Positions 1 to 7,444 are shown, counted from the first letter of the stretch. The stretch is DNA of 11,213 nucleotides from Hominenteromicrobium gallistercoris (GCA_019119145.1 DWXR01000112.1:1-11213), one strand, 5' to 3'. Notes: generated by a model from the sequence alone, not told the origin. Numbers and translations are program-made.

Positions 1-888
1 GTGCTCCACCTGCAGGCGCGTGTTCATCTCCATGAAGTAGAAGTTCTTGTCCTTATCCATCAGGAACTCGACGGTGCCGGCGTTGACGTAGCCGACGGCC
101 TTGGCCGCCTTCGTCGCCGCCGCGAACAGCTCGCGCCGCTTTTCCTTCGAGACGCCCGGCGAGGGGGATTCCTCGATCAGCTTCTGGTTGTTGCGCTGGA
201 TCGAGCACTCGCGCTCGCCGAGGCAGACGACGTTGCCCTGGTCGTCACAGAGCAGCTGCACCTCGATGTGCTTTGCGGGGTATATGTACTTTTCCATGTA
301 CATCCGCCCGTCGCCGAACGCCTGCTGCGCTTCGCTCGAGGCGGTGTTGAACGCCTGCTCGATCTCCTCGGGCGTGCGCACAAGGCGGATGCCCTTGCCG
401 CCGCCGCCCGCCGAAGCCTTGAGCATGACGGGGTAGCCGATCTTCTCCGCGGCCGCCTTCGCCGCCGCCGCGTCCTCGAGGATCTCGGTGCCCGGGATCG
501 TCGGCACGCCCGACTGCTGCATCAGGCGGCGGGCCGCGTCCTTATCGCCCATGCGGGCAATCAGGTCGCCCGAGGGGCCGATGAACGCGATGCCGTGCTT
601 CTTGCACAGGTTCGCAAACGCCGCGTTCTCCGCAAGGAAGCCGTAGCCCGGGTGGATCGCCTGCGCCTTCGAGGCGATCGCCGCGCTGACGATGCGCTCC
701 TGGTTGAGGTAGCTGTCCTTCGCCGCGGCCTCGCCGATGCAGATGGCCTCGTCCGCGAGCGCCACGTGGATGGACTCCGCGTCCGCCTTCGAATAGACCG
801 CGACGGTGCGGATGCCCATCTCCTTGCAGGCGCGGATGATGCGGACCGCGATCTCCCCGCGGTTCGCAACGAGTAATTTCGTAAACAT
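1..888 (-). CDS. accC: Acetyl-CoA carboxylase, biotin carboxylase subunit (N-terminal 296 residues, cut by the left edge)
   Basis: AccC carboxylates biotin on AccB using ATP and bicarbonate, the first half of malonyl-CoA synthesis in the cytoplasm. The ATG at 886-888 opens a frame that stays open to base 1 (296 codons; the family is about 450 residues), so the gene is partial because of the window edge, not broken. Visible landmarks are the N-terminal LVANRGEIAVRI stretch (residues 6-17), HPGYGFLAEN at 79-88, K116, the ATP-grasp glycine loop KASAGGGGKG at 157-166, KHIEVQ around H207, E274, and the active-site block MEMNTRLQVEH at 286-296 with E287, N289 and R291. A GGAAAGGAAAG ribosome site lies 29 bp or less upstream, in the gap after fabZ. 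It is the last gene of the operon visible here; accD and accA may follow beyond the edge, which cannot be seen. Propionyl-CoA or pyruvate carboxylase is less likely because AccB is a separate small protein nearby. Confidence 0.96.
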   Translation of the reverse strand, partial: MFTKLLVANRGEIAVRIIRACKEMGIRTVAVYSKADAESIHVALADEAICIGEAAAKDSYLNQERIVSAAIASKAQAIHPGYGFLAENAAFANLCKKHGIAFIGPSGDLIARMGDKDAARRLMQQSGVPTIPGTEILEDAAAAKAAAEKIGYPVMLKASAGGGGKGIRLVRTPEEIEQAFNTASSEAQQAFGDGRMYMEKYIYPAKHIEVQLLCDDQGNVVCLGERECSIQRNNQKLIEESPSPGVSKEKRRELFAAATKAAKAVGYVNAGTVEFLMDKDKNFYFMEMNTRLQVEH

Positions 889-917
889 GCTTGCGTCTTT
901 CCTTTCCTACGCGCGGC

Positions 918-1334
918 TCAGGCCTTGACGAGCGCGAACGAGAACTCCGCCGTGACGCAGACCTTGCCGTTGACGCGGCCCGTGCCCTTCGCAAAGTAGA
1001 ACGCGCCGCGCTGGCGCACAAGCTCGCACTCGGTCTCGAGCGTGTCGCCGGGCTTGACCATGCCGCGGAAGCGCACCTTGTCGAGGCTCGTGAACACCGG
1101 GGTCATGCCCTCGGCCGCGCCGTCCAGCAGGAGCGCGCAGGCGCTCTGCGCGAGCATCTCGCACTGGATGACGCCCGGCACGATCGGGTTGCCCGGAAAA
1201 TGGCCCTGCAGAAAATATTCGTCGCCGCGGATGTGGCACTTGCCGAGCGACTTGCCGTCGACCAGCTCCACCTCGTCCACGAGCAGCATCGGCTCGCGGT
1301 GCGGCAGAATCTTCTTGATTTCTTCCCTGTTCAT
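918..1334 (-). CDS. fabZ: 3-hydroxyacyl-ACP dehydratase FabZ
   Basis: FabZ removes water from (3R)-3-hydroxyacyl-ACP to give trans-2-enoyl-ACP in each elongation cycle. The protein is 138 residues, normal for this single hot-dog-fold family. It starts MNREEIKKILPHREPMLLVD; the PHREPMLLVD block is the family's N-terminal signature. The catalytic motif GHFPGNPIVPGV gives H45, and E59 in CEMLAQ is the second catalytic residue. I chose the ATG at 1332-1334, not the upstream in-frame ATG at 1451, because the longer version adds a low-complexity Arg/Ser stretch that overlaps accB, while GGGGGAA sits about 8 bp before 1334. The gene lies 19 bp after accB and 29 bp before accC. It is FabZ and not FabA: it is short and clusters with accB/accC. 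Whether it also isomerises for unsaturated fatty acids cannot be read from sequence. Confidence 0.96.
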   Translation of the reverse strand: MNREEIKKILPHREPMLLVDEVELVDGKSLGKCHIRGDEYFLQGHFPGNPIVPGVIQCEMLAQSACALLLDGAAEGMTPVFTSLDKVRFRGMVKPGDTLETECELVRQRGAFYFAKGTGRVNGKVCVTAEFSFALVKA

Positions 1335-1353
1335 CTGCTTTTCCCCCGCACGC

Positions 1354-1785
1354 TCAGACAATGCGGAACAGCGGCTGGTCGTACTCGACGACCTGCCCGT
1401 TGCCGACGCAGATCTCGACGATCTCGCCGTCGATATCGCTCGTGATTTCATTCATCAGCTTCATCGCCTCAATGATGCAGAGCGTGTCGCCGCGCTGCAC
1501 CGTGTCGCCGACGGCGACGAACGGCTTGCTGTCCGGCGAAGGGGCGGCGTAGAACACGCCGACCGCAGGGCTGCGCACATAGGTGCCCTCTTTCTCCTGC
1601 ACCTCGGCGATCGGCTCGGCCGTGTGCATCTGCTCGGCGACCGTCTGCACCGCCGCCGGCGCCGAAACCGTCTGAATGATCGCGGGTTCGCGCTCGATGA
1701 CGATGTGCTCGCCGTCGATCTCCAGTTTTGTCAGCTCGTTCTTGCGGACGATTTCCGCCAGAGCCGCAATATCCTTGACATTCAC
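1354..1785 (-). CDS. accB: Biotin carboxyl carrier protein of acetyl-CoA carboxylase
   Basis: AccB carries the biotin that shuttles carboxyl groups between AccC and the carboxyltransferase AccA/AccD. The protein is 143 residues. Residues 1-35 form a helical N-terminal segment (NVKDIAALAEIVRKNEL is typical of AccB), 36-69 are an Ala/Pro/Glu-rich linker, and 70-143 are the biotinyl (lipoyl-like) domain. The biotin acceptor is K109 in EAMKLMNE, and YVRSPAVGVFYAAPSPD at 69-85 is the usual start of the domain. The start codon is GTG (1783-1785), preceded by GGAGGG at a good distance; no better ATG lies in frame near the conserved N-terminus. The gene is 49 bp after fabF and 19 bp before fabZ, so it is very probably on the same transcript. 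Confidence 0.96.
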   Translation of the reverse strand: MNVKDIAALAEIVRKNELTKLEIDGEHIVIEREPAIIQTVSAPAAVQTVAEQMHTAEPIAEVQEKEGTYVRSPAVGVFYAAPSPDSKPFVAVGDTVQRGDTLCIIEAMKLMNEITSDIDGEIVEICVGNGQVVEYDQPLFRIV

Positions 1786-1834
1786 AAAGCGTCCCTCCGT
1801 TTATTTGAACCGGTATGTATAATGGAATATTCTA

Positions 1835-3070
1835 CTACAAAACCTTGCGGATTGCAATACAGGCGTTGTGGCCGCCGAAACCGAGCGAAACGGAGAGCGC
1901 CAGATCGATGTCCATCTTACGCGCCACGTTCGGGCAGACGTCGAGGTCGCACTCCGGGTCCGGCTCCTTGTAATTGATCGTCGGCGGGACGATGCCCTCG
2001 CGCACCGCAAGCGCCGAGGCGATCGCCTCCACCGCGCCGGCCGCGCCGAGCATGTGCCCGGTCATCGACTTCGTGGAGCTGACGACGACGTTCTCCACAT
2101 GGCCGTCAAACGCCTTCTTGATCGCGACCGTCTCGCTGCGCTCGTTGAGCGGCGTGCTCGTGCCGTGCGCGTTGATGTAGATCTTCTCGTTCGCGATGTC
2201 CGCGCCGGCTTCCTCATACGCCATGCGGATCGCGCGCGCGCCGCCGTTGCCCTCGGGGTCCGGCGCCGTCATGTGGTGCGCGTCGTCCGTCGCGCCGTAG
2301 CCGACGATCTCCGCGTAGATCCGCGCGCCGCGCGCCTTCGCGTGCTCGTACTCCTCGAGGATCAGCGCTGCGCCGCCCTCGCCCATGACGAAGCCGCTGC
2401 GGCGCTTGTCGAACGGGCAGCAGGCCTCCGCCGGGTCCGGGCAGGGGGTCAGCGCCGTCATGTTGCCGAAGCCCGCCACGCCGATCGGCGAGATCGCCGC
2501 TTCCGAGCCGCCCGCGATGATCGCGTCGAGATAGCCGTGCTTGATCGCGCGGTACGCCTCGCCGATCTCGTTGTTGCTCGTCGCGCAGGCCGTTGTGATC
2601 GGCAGGCAGGAGCCCTGCGCGTTGAACTTGATCGCGATGTTGCCGCCCGCGATGTTCGCGATCAGCATCGGGATGAAGTACGCGGAAATGCGCTTCGGGC
2701 CCTTCTCGTTCAGAACCGTCATCTGGTTTGCAAAGGTCTGTATGCCGCCGATGCCGGAGCCGAAGTACACGCCGAAGCGCTCCGGGTCGATCTTGCCGAG
2801 AATCTCGCTGTCGTTGACGGCCTGCGTCGCCGCGGCCATCGCAAACTGCGCGAACAGGTCGCTCTTTCTGAGCTCGCCCTTGTCCATGTAGAGGAGCGGG
2901 TCAAAGTCCTTGACCTCGGCCGCAACGTGCGCCTTGTAATCCGTAGAATCAAACTTCGTGATCTCTGTGATACCGCACTTGCCGGCCTTCAGGCTTTCCC
3001 AGAAGGTTTCTACATCGTTGCCGACCGGCGTCACCGCGCCGAGGCCCGTGATCACAACTCTTCTTTCCAT
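1835..3070 (-). CDS. fabF: Beta-ketoacyl-ACP synthase II (KAS II) FabF
   Basis: FabF condenses malonyl-ACP with a growing acyl-ACP, the elongating step of FASII. It is 411 residues, full length for the KAS I/II thiolase fold. The Cys-His-His triad is visible: C162 in TTACATS, H302 in NAHGTSTP and H339 in TGHMLGAAG, with K334 in STKSMTGH. The GFGG turn that holds the gating phenylalanine is at 397-400 (F398). It begins MERRVVITGLGAVTPVG and has an AAAGGA-rich leader, so the start at 3070 is firm. One difference from the usual NSFGFGG pattern is VSLGFGG: the Asn position is Val, and the Phe before the turn is Leu. It follows fabG after a 277-bp gap that carries a 91-bp tandem repeat, the only long gap inside the operon, so expression may be partly uncoupled from fabG. 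FabB is unlikely, as Firmicutes normally use FabF. Confidence 0.97.
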   Translation of the reverse strand: MERRVVITGLGAVTPVGNDVETFWESLKAGKCGITEITKFDSTDYKAHVAAEVKDFDPLLYMDKGELRKSDLFAQFAMAAATQAVNDSEILGKIDPERFGVYFGSGIGGIQTFANQMTVLNEKGPKRISAYFIPMLIANIAGGNIAIKFNAQGSCLPITTACATSNNEIGEAYRAIKHGYLDAIIAGGSEAAISPIGVAGFGNMTALTPCPDPAEACCPFDKRRSGFVMGEGGAALILEEYEHAKARGARIYAEIVGYGATDDAHHMTAPDPEGNGGARAIRMAYEEAGADIANEKIYINAHGTSTPLNERSETVAIKKAFDGHVENVVVSSTKSMTGHMLGAAGAVEAIASALAVREGIVPPTINYKEPDPECDLDVCPNVARKMDIDLALSVSLGFGGHNACIAIRKVL

Positions 3071-3158
3071 TTCCTTTTTCCTTTCTGTATCTTCTTTTTG
3101 GAGCTTTTCAGTTTAAACGCCTCCCGCTTTCACCGCTTCACCGCACCCGGGAGTACCC

Positions 3159-3340
3159 AAAGAACGCGACCTGCGCGCCTGCGCCCTCAACAAAACGAGC
3201 TTGTGCACACAAGCGACTCCGCGGACACCCGCCGCGGGCCGTGCCCGCCAAAGAACGCGACCTCCGGGCCTGCGCCCTCAAGCAAACGAGCTTGTGCACA
3301 CAAGCGACCCCGCGGACACTCGCCGCGGGCCGTGCCCGCC
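3159..3340. repeat. Tandem repeat, two 91-bp units, in the fabG-fabF gap
   Basis: Unit 1 is 3159-3249 and unit 2 is 3250-3340, directly abutting. By eye they differ at six positions out of 91. Both start AAAGAACGCGACC and end GGGCCGTGCCCGCC. Each unit contains the dyad GCTTGTGCACACAAGC (3199-3214 and 3290-3305) and a GC-rich inverted pair around CCGCGG; in unit 2 this is CCCGCGG/CCGCGGG at 3309-3315 and 3323-3329. The period of 91 is not a multiple of three, so the copies would be read in different frames; this speaks against a repeated protein segment. There are no T-tracts after the hairpins, so they are not ordinary intrinsic terminators. The element fills most of the fabG-fabF spacer. It could be a short dispersed intergenic repeat, or an RNA structure that changes message stability or processing between fabG and fabF; nothing in the sequence decides between these. 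Confidence 0.9.
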
Positions 3341-3347
3341 GCGCCCG

Positions 3348-4085
3348 CTAGATGGCGAGACCGCCGTCCACGCGCAGGACTTCGCCGGTGATGTACGCCG
3401 CCGCGTCGCTCGCAAGGAACGCGACCGCCGCCGCAATGTCCTCCGGCTTGCCCATGCGGCCGAGCGGGATCATCGAGCGCAGGGTGTTGTCCTCGCCGAT
3501 ATTCTCCGTCATATCCGTCTGGATGAAGCCCGGCGCGACCGCGTTGCAGGTCACGTTGCGCGAAGCGAGCTCGCGCGCCACCGACTTCGTCAGACCGATC
3601 AAGCCGGCCTTCGACGCCGAATAGTTCGCCTGCCCCGCGTTGCCCATGATGCCGGACACCGAGGAAATGTTGATGATGCGGCCGCTCCTTTTGCGGATAA
3701 AGCCGGAATAGCAGGCGCGGATCATGTTGAACGCGCCCTTCAGGTTCGTGTCGAGCACCGCGTCGTAATCCTCGTCCTTCATCGAAAGCACGAGGCTGTC
3801 GCGCGTGATGCCCGCGTTGTTGACCAGAATATCGATTTTGCCGAGCTCCGCCGTGACCGCCTTGACGGTCTCCTTCACGGCCTCCGCCGACGCGACGTCG
3901 CAGCGGTATGCTTTGGCCTCCACGCCCATCGCGCGGATCTCCCCGCAGACGGTCTCCGCCTTGTCGGCGCTGCCCGCATAGATGACGGCGACGTTCGCGC
4001 CGTCCGCCGCAAGGCGCAGCGCGATCGCGCGGCCGATGCCTCTCGAAGCGCCCGTGACGAGCGCCGTTTTTCCACTCAGGCTCAT
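3348..4085 (-). CDS. fabG: 3-oxoacyl-ACP reductase FabG
   Basis: FabG reduces 3-oxoacyl-ACP to (3R)-3-hydroxyacyl-ACP with NADPH. The 245-residue protein is a classical short-chain dehydrogenase: cofactor motif TGASRGIG at 11-18, NNAG at 89-92, N114 in DTNLKG, S142 in ISSVSG, and the Y155-x-x-x-K159 pair in NYSASKAG. PGFIQTDMT at 185-193 and the C-terminal VDGG are typical of FabG. The start ATG (4083-4085) overlaps the fabD stop in an ATGA arrangement (4 bp), and its ribosome site GGGAGGA lies inside the end of fabD, so translation of the two is probably coupled. Other short-chain reductases share these motifs, but the setting inside a fab operon makes FabG the clear choice. Confidence 0.97.
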   Translation of the reverse strand: MSLSGKTALVTGASRGIGRAIALRLAADGANVAVIYAGSADKAETVCGEIRAMGVEAKAYRCDVASAEAVKETVKAVTAELGKIDILVNNAGITRDSLVLSMKDEDYDAVLDTNLKGAFNMIRACYSGFIRKRSGRIINISSVSGIMGNAGQANYSASKAGLIGLTKSVARELASRNVTCNAVAPGFIQTDMTENIGEDNTLRSMIPLGRMGKPEDIAAAVAFLASDAAAYITGEVLRVDGGLAI

Positions 4086-5008
4086 GCGTTTTCCTCCCTG
4101 ACGGCCGCGACCGCCGCCGCAAGCGACGCCGCGTCCTCCACATTATAGATTTTCGCGGTGCGGCTCATGCGCTTGATCAGGCCGCAGAGCGTCTTGCCCG
4201 CGCCGACCTCGATGAACGTGTCCACACCGTCCTCCAGCAGCTTTTCAACCGTCTGCTGCCAGCGCACCGGGTTCGAGACCTGCTTCACCAGCAGCTCCTT
4301 CGCGGTCTGCGCCGTGTACGGCTCCGCCGTATAGTTCGCGTATACCGGCAACTGCGGCGCCTTCACATCCATGCCGCCGAGCACCTCGGCCAGACGGATC
4401 GACGCGCTCTCCATGAACGGCGAATGGAAGCCGCCGCTCACCTTCAGCGGCATGGCCTTGCCGCCGTTCGCCGCCACGTCCTCAATAAAGCCGCCGAGGC
4501 TCGACTTGAGGCCCGCCACAACGAGCTGCCCCGGGCAGTTGTAATTGACCGGGTATACGCCCTGGTGCATGCGGCAGAGCTCCTCCACCTTTTCGTTGCT
4601 GAGCTTCAGGATCGCCGCCATCGCACTGTCGACCTTCTCGGCCGCGGCCTGCATCGCCTCGCCGCGCTTTACGACGAGCGAAAAGCCCTCCGCCGCCGTG
4701 AACATGCCCGCGAATGTGACCGCCGCAACCTCGCCGAGCGAGAAGCCGGCGACGGCATCCGCCGCAACGCCCGCCTCGCGCAGCGCTTCGGCCGCCGCAA
4801 GATCGACGCAGAACAGGCACGGCTGCGTGTTCTTTGTGATGCTCAGCTCCTCGACCGGGCTTTCAAAGCACTGGGCGATCGTGCCGGGGCGGATCTGCTC
4901 CGCCGTGTCGAACACCGCCTTCGCCGCGGGGCTCGCTTTATAAAGGGACTTGCCCATGCCGCTGTACTGCGCGCCCTGTCCCGAAAAAACAAATGCTACT
5001 TTACCCAT
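4082..5008 (-). CDS. fabD: Malonyl-CoA:ACP transacylase FabD
   Basis: FabD moves the malonyl group from CoA to ACP and so feeds FabH and FabF. At 308 residues it is normal length. It begins MGKVAFVFSGQGAQYSGMG, where the GQGAQ oxyanion-side motif is at 10-14. The nucleophile elbow is GFSLGE at 88-93 with S90 (many relatives have His where this has Phe89), R115 in VKRGEAM binds the malonyl carboxylate, and H195 in GGFHSPFM completes the catalytic pair. It overlaps the end of fabK by 13 bp (4996-5008) and the start of fabG by 4 bp, giving a tightly coupled fabK-fabD-fabG block. GGAG sits 7 bp before its ATG, inside the fabK coding sequence. Confidence 0.97.
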   Translation of the reverse strand: MGKVAFVFSGQGAQYSGMGKSLYKASPAAKAVFDTAEQIRPGTIAQCFESPVEELSITKNTQPCLFCVDLAAAEALREAGVAADAVAGFSLGEVAAVTFAGMFTAAEGFSLVVKRGEAMQAAAEKVDSAMAAILKLSNEKVEELCRMHQGVYPVNYNCPGQLVVAGLKSSLGGFIEDVAANGGKAMPLKVSGGFHSPFMESASIRLAEVLGGMDVKAPQLPVYANYTAEPYTAQTAKELLVKQVSNPVRWQQTVEKLLEDGVDTFIEVGAGKTLCGLIKRMSRTAKIYNVEDAASLAAAVAAVREENA

Positions 5009-5940
5009 TTCGTCGCTCCGTTCAGTACGTCCTCCGCCTCGCGGAAGATCTCCTCGATGATCTCCTTCGCCGGCTGCTCGCGGTTGACCATGCCCGCGAT
5101 CTGGCCCGCAAGGAAGCAGCCCGTCTTCTCGTCGCCCTCAACCGCCGCACGGCGCAACGCGCCGCGGCCGTACGCCTCGAGCTCCTCGTCGGAAATGCTG
5201 CTGTACTCCAGGCGGAAGTACTCCTTCGTGTACGGGTTCTTGATGCTGCGCACCGGGTGGCCGAGCCGCTTGCCGGTCGTCATCGTCGCGATGTCGTTCG
5301 CCTTCAGGACCTTGTTCTTGTAATTCTGGTGCACGCCGCACTCCTTCGCCACGAGGAAGCGCGTGCCGAGCTGCACGCCGACGGCGCCCAGCATGAAGGC
5401 CGCCGCAACGCCGCGGCCGTCGCCGATGCCGCCCGCCGCGATGACCGGGATCGTCACCGCGCTCGCCACCTGCGGCACGAGCGTCATCGTCGTCAGATCG
5501 CCCACGTGGCCGCCGCTCTCGCCGCCCTCGGCGATCACGGCCGTGGCGCCGACGCGCTGCATCAGCCGCGCAAGGCTGACGGACGCGACGACCGGGATGA
5601 CCTTGATGCCCGCTTCGATCCACATCTTCATGTACTTCGACGGGTTGCCCGCGCCGGTCGTGACGACCGCCACCTTCTCCTCGGCGACGACCTGCGCGAC
5701 CTCGTCGGCAAACGGGCTCATCAGCATGATGTTGACGCCGAACGGCTTATCCGTCAGCTCGCGCGCGATCTTGATCTGCCCGCGCAGGTAGTCGGCGTCC
5801 GCGTTCATCGCGGAGATGATGCCGAGGCCGCCCGCCTCGGAAACCGCGCCGGCGAGCTTGCCGTCGGAGATCCAGGCCATGCCGCCCTGGAAAATCGGGT
5901 AACGGATACCCAGGATGTCGCAAATCGGTGTTGAAATCAT
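4996..5940 (-). CDS. fabK: FMN-dependent enoyl-ACP reductase FabK
   Basis: FabK catalyses the last step of the elongation cycle, reducing trans-2-enoyl-ACP with NAD(P)H through FMN. It replaces FabI in many Firmicutes and is known to be insensitive to triclosan. The 314-residue protein has the 2-nitropropane dioxygenase-like TIM barrel: YPIFQGGMAWIS at 14-25, TTGAGNPSKYM at 94-104, EGGESGGHVG at 138-147 with H145 matching the catalytic His of streptococcal FabK, the FMN phosphate loop AAGGIGDGRG at 168-177, and GTRF at 192-195. The start at 5940 has AAAGGAG 9 bp upstream. Its position between fabH and fabD separates it from generic nitronate monooxygenases of the same fold. A 90-bp gap (5941-6030) separates it from fabH; that gap holds an AT-rich hairpin (ATTTATT/AATAAAT) but no acpP. 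Confidence 0.95.
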   Translation of the reverse strand: MISTPICDILGIRYPIFQGGMAWISDGKLAGAVSEAGGLGIISAMNADADYLRGQIKIARELTDKPFGVNIMLMSPFADEVAQVVAEEKVAVVTTGAGNPSKYMKMWIEAGIKVIPVVASVSLARLMQRVGATAVIAEGGESGGHVGDLTTMTLVPQVASAVTIPVIAAGGIGDGRGVAAAFMLGAVGVQLGTRFLVAKECGVHQNYKNKVLKANDIATMTTGKRLGHPVRSIKNPYTKEYFRLEYSSISDEELEAYGRGALRRAAVEGDEKTGCFLAGQIAGMVNREQPAKEIIEEIFREAEDVLNGATKWVK

Positions 5941-6030
5941 CGTGTTTTACTCCTTTCGGATCTGAAAACTTTTCCTTTATTTATTAGAAAATAAATTGCA
6001 GACTGTCGTTTAAGCGGAAGTGCGCCCGGC

Positions 6031-6990
6031 TCAGTACCGGACGATCATCGCGCCGGCCGAGAGGCCGCCGCCGAACGCCGCGAGCACCAGAATGTCGCCG
6101 CGGTGGATCTTGCCGGCGCGGTTCATCTCGTCGAGCAAAATCGGTACGCTCGCCGAGGAGGTGTTGCCGTAGCGGTCGATGTTGATGCAGAACTTCTCGG
6201 GCGCGATGTCCGGAATGCGCCGGCGCGCCTCGTTGATGATGCGGTAGTTCGCCTGGTGCGGGATCACGAGCGCGACGTCCTCGCCGGAAACGCCGGCCTT
6301 TTCCATCAATTCCTTGATGTTGTCCGACATCGCCATGACCGCGAACTTGTACGTCTCGCGGCCGTTCATGCGGACGCTCGTTATTTCCGCGATCTCGTTT
6401 TTGTACCACGGGGAGCCGGTGTAGCGCGTCGGGATCGTGATCACGTCGTCGCCGCCCTTCGTCATCAGGTGCGAGGCGATCAGGCCGTCGCCCGGGCCGA
6501 GCACGGCCGCGCCCGCGCCGTCGCCGAAGATGCAGCAGGTGCCGCGGTCCGTCCAGTCGATGATGCCGCTCATGCGCTCCGCGCTGACGACGAGGATGCG
6601 CCGGTACGTGCCGCGCGCGAAGAAGCCCGCCGCCGTCTCCAGCGCGAAGAGGAAGCCCGAGCACGCCGCGGCCAGGTCGAACGCCGGGCAGTGCGCGCCG
6701 ATGCGCTTCTGCACCATGCAGCCCGTGCCCGGCGAGAGCGTGTCGCCGGAAATCGTCGTCGCTATGATCAGGTCGAGCTCCTCCGCCGCGACGCCCGCAT
6801 TCTCGAGCGCGCGCACGGAGGCCTCGACCGCAAGGTCAACATTCGTCTCCGTATCGCAGATGTGGCGGGACTTGACGCCGATGCGCTGCATGATCCACTC
6901 GTCGTTCGTTTCCACAATCTTCGCGAGGTCGTCGTTCGTGACGACGTGCTCCGGCGCATAGCTTCCCGTGCCCAAAATCGTAAAGCTCAT
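6031..6990 (-). CDS. fabH: Beta-ketoacyl-ACP synthase III FabH
   Basis: FabH starts fatty acid synthesis by condensing an acyl-CoA primer with malonyl-ACP; its primer preference sets straight or branched chains. From the ATG at 6990 the protein has 319 residues, the normal size. The Cys-His-Asn triad is present: C110 in AAACSGF, H245 in PHQANYRI and N276 in RYGNTSSAS. GDGAGAAVL (157-165) and AFGGGLSAGAM near the C-terminus are family motifs. A second ATG at 6999 (adding three residues, MST) is possible, but GAAAGG directly abuts it, while it sits about 8 bp from the ATG at 6990, which also gives the usual MSFTILGTGSY start. The ribosome site overlaps the regulator's stop codon, and the gap is only 13 bp, so the two genes are co-transcribed and perhaps translationally coupled. 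Primer specificity cannot be told from sequence. Confidence 0.96.
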   Translation of the reverse strand: MSFTILGTGSYAPEHVVTNDDLAKIVETNDEWIMQRIGVKSRHICDTETNVDLAVEASVRALENAGVAAEELDLIIATTISGDTLSPGTGCMVQKRIGAHCPAFDLAAACSGFLFALETAAGFFARGTYRRILVVSAERMSGIIDWTDRGTCCIFGDGAGAAVLGPGDGLIASHLMTKGGDDVITIPTRYTGSPWYKNEIAEITSVRMNGRETYKFAVMAMSDNIKELMEKAGVSGEDVALVIPHQANYRIINEARRRIPDIAPEKFCINIDRYGNTSSASVPILLDEMNRAGKIHRGDILVLAAFGGGLSAGAMIVRY

Positions 6991-7003
6991 TGTTGACATC
7001 CTT

Positions 7004-7444
7004 TCATATCTTAGTCCTGAAATAGGTATTGATGCGCGACATCGTGCGGAGCAGCTCCGCCTTTTCGTTCTCCGTGAGGTCATCGCTGATCTCGCGGATC
7101 ATGCTGCGGTGGCAGCGCGCGTGGAAGGCCTCGACCTTCCGGCCCGCCTTCGTCAGCGCAACGGCCACGGCGCGCCCGTCGTCCTCGCGCCGGCGTTTTT
7201 CACAGTAGCCCTTCTGCACGAGCTTGTTGACCGCCACCGTCACGGACGGCCGCGTCACCTTGAGCCGCTCCGCGATCTCGCTGACGGTCATGCCGCCCCC
7301 GGCCTTCGCGATCAGCTCGATCAGGTGGATCTCGCTGATCGAAAGGTTCAGCCTGCTCTTTTTCAGTTCGCTTTCCTCGAGGATCTCGATGTTCCGGTAA
7401 ATCTCGACCAGAAGCTCGTTCAGATCCGCCGCAAATGTCCCCAC
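7004..7444 (-). CDS. fabT: MarR-family transcriptional regulator, FabT-like
   Basis: A 146-residue winged-helix regulator of the MarR family, likely a repressor of the fatty acid genes. Residues 1-35 form the dimerisation helix. The helix-turn-helix is about 52-80 (MTVSEIAERLKVTRPSVTV, then AVNKLVQKGY), and the wing is RREDDGRAVAVALT at 85-98, with the D-x-R type signature (D89, R91) of MarR proteins. The rest is helical dimer interface. The start is GTG (7442-7444) behind GGGGAGGT. It is the first gene of the fab operon, in the same place and of the same size as FabT in streptococci and lactococci, where FabT is known to bind long-chain acyl-ACP and repress fab genes. A palindrome lies between its promoter and start (7491-7507). 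Calling it FabT is inference from family and position; the DNA target and ligand are not shown. Confidence 0.88.
   Translation of the reverse strand: MGTFAADLNELLVEIYRNIEILEESELKKSRLNLSISEIHLIELIAKAGGGMTVSEIAERLKVTRPSVTVAVNKLVQKGYCEKRRREDDGRAVAVALTKAGRKVEAFHARCHRSMIREISDDLTENEKAELLRTMSRINTYFRTKI

Noticed and set aside
1335..1451. N-terminal extension of fabZ to an upstream ATG at 1451
   Set aside because: It would overlap accB by about 98 bp, adds low-complexity Arg/Ser sequence absent from the family, and the ATG at 1334 has its own ribosome site.
3159..3340. Repeat pair as a CRISPR array or a repeated protein domain
   Set aside because: Units abut with no spacers, there are only two, and the 91-bp period breaks the reading frame.
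1868..3391. Long plus-strand open frame of 507 codons opposite fabF
   Set aside because: It is antisense to a clear fabF, rich in Arg/Ala/Val as expected from GC-rich third positions, and has no ribosome site or recognisable motif.
5960..6005. AT-rich hairpin in the fabH-fabK gap as a terminator or second operator
   Set aside because: Stem is only seven A/T pairs, has no U-tract in the right place, and does not resemble the dyad at 7491-7507.
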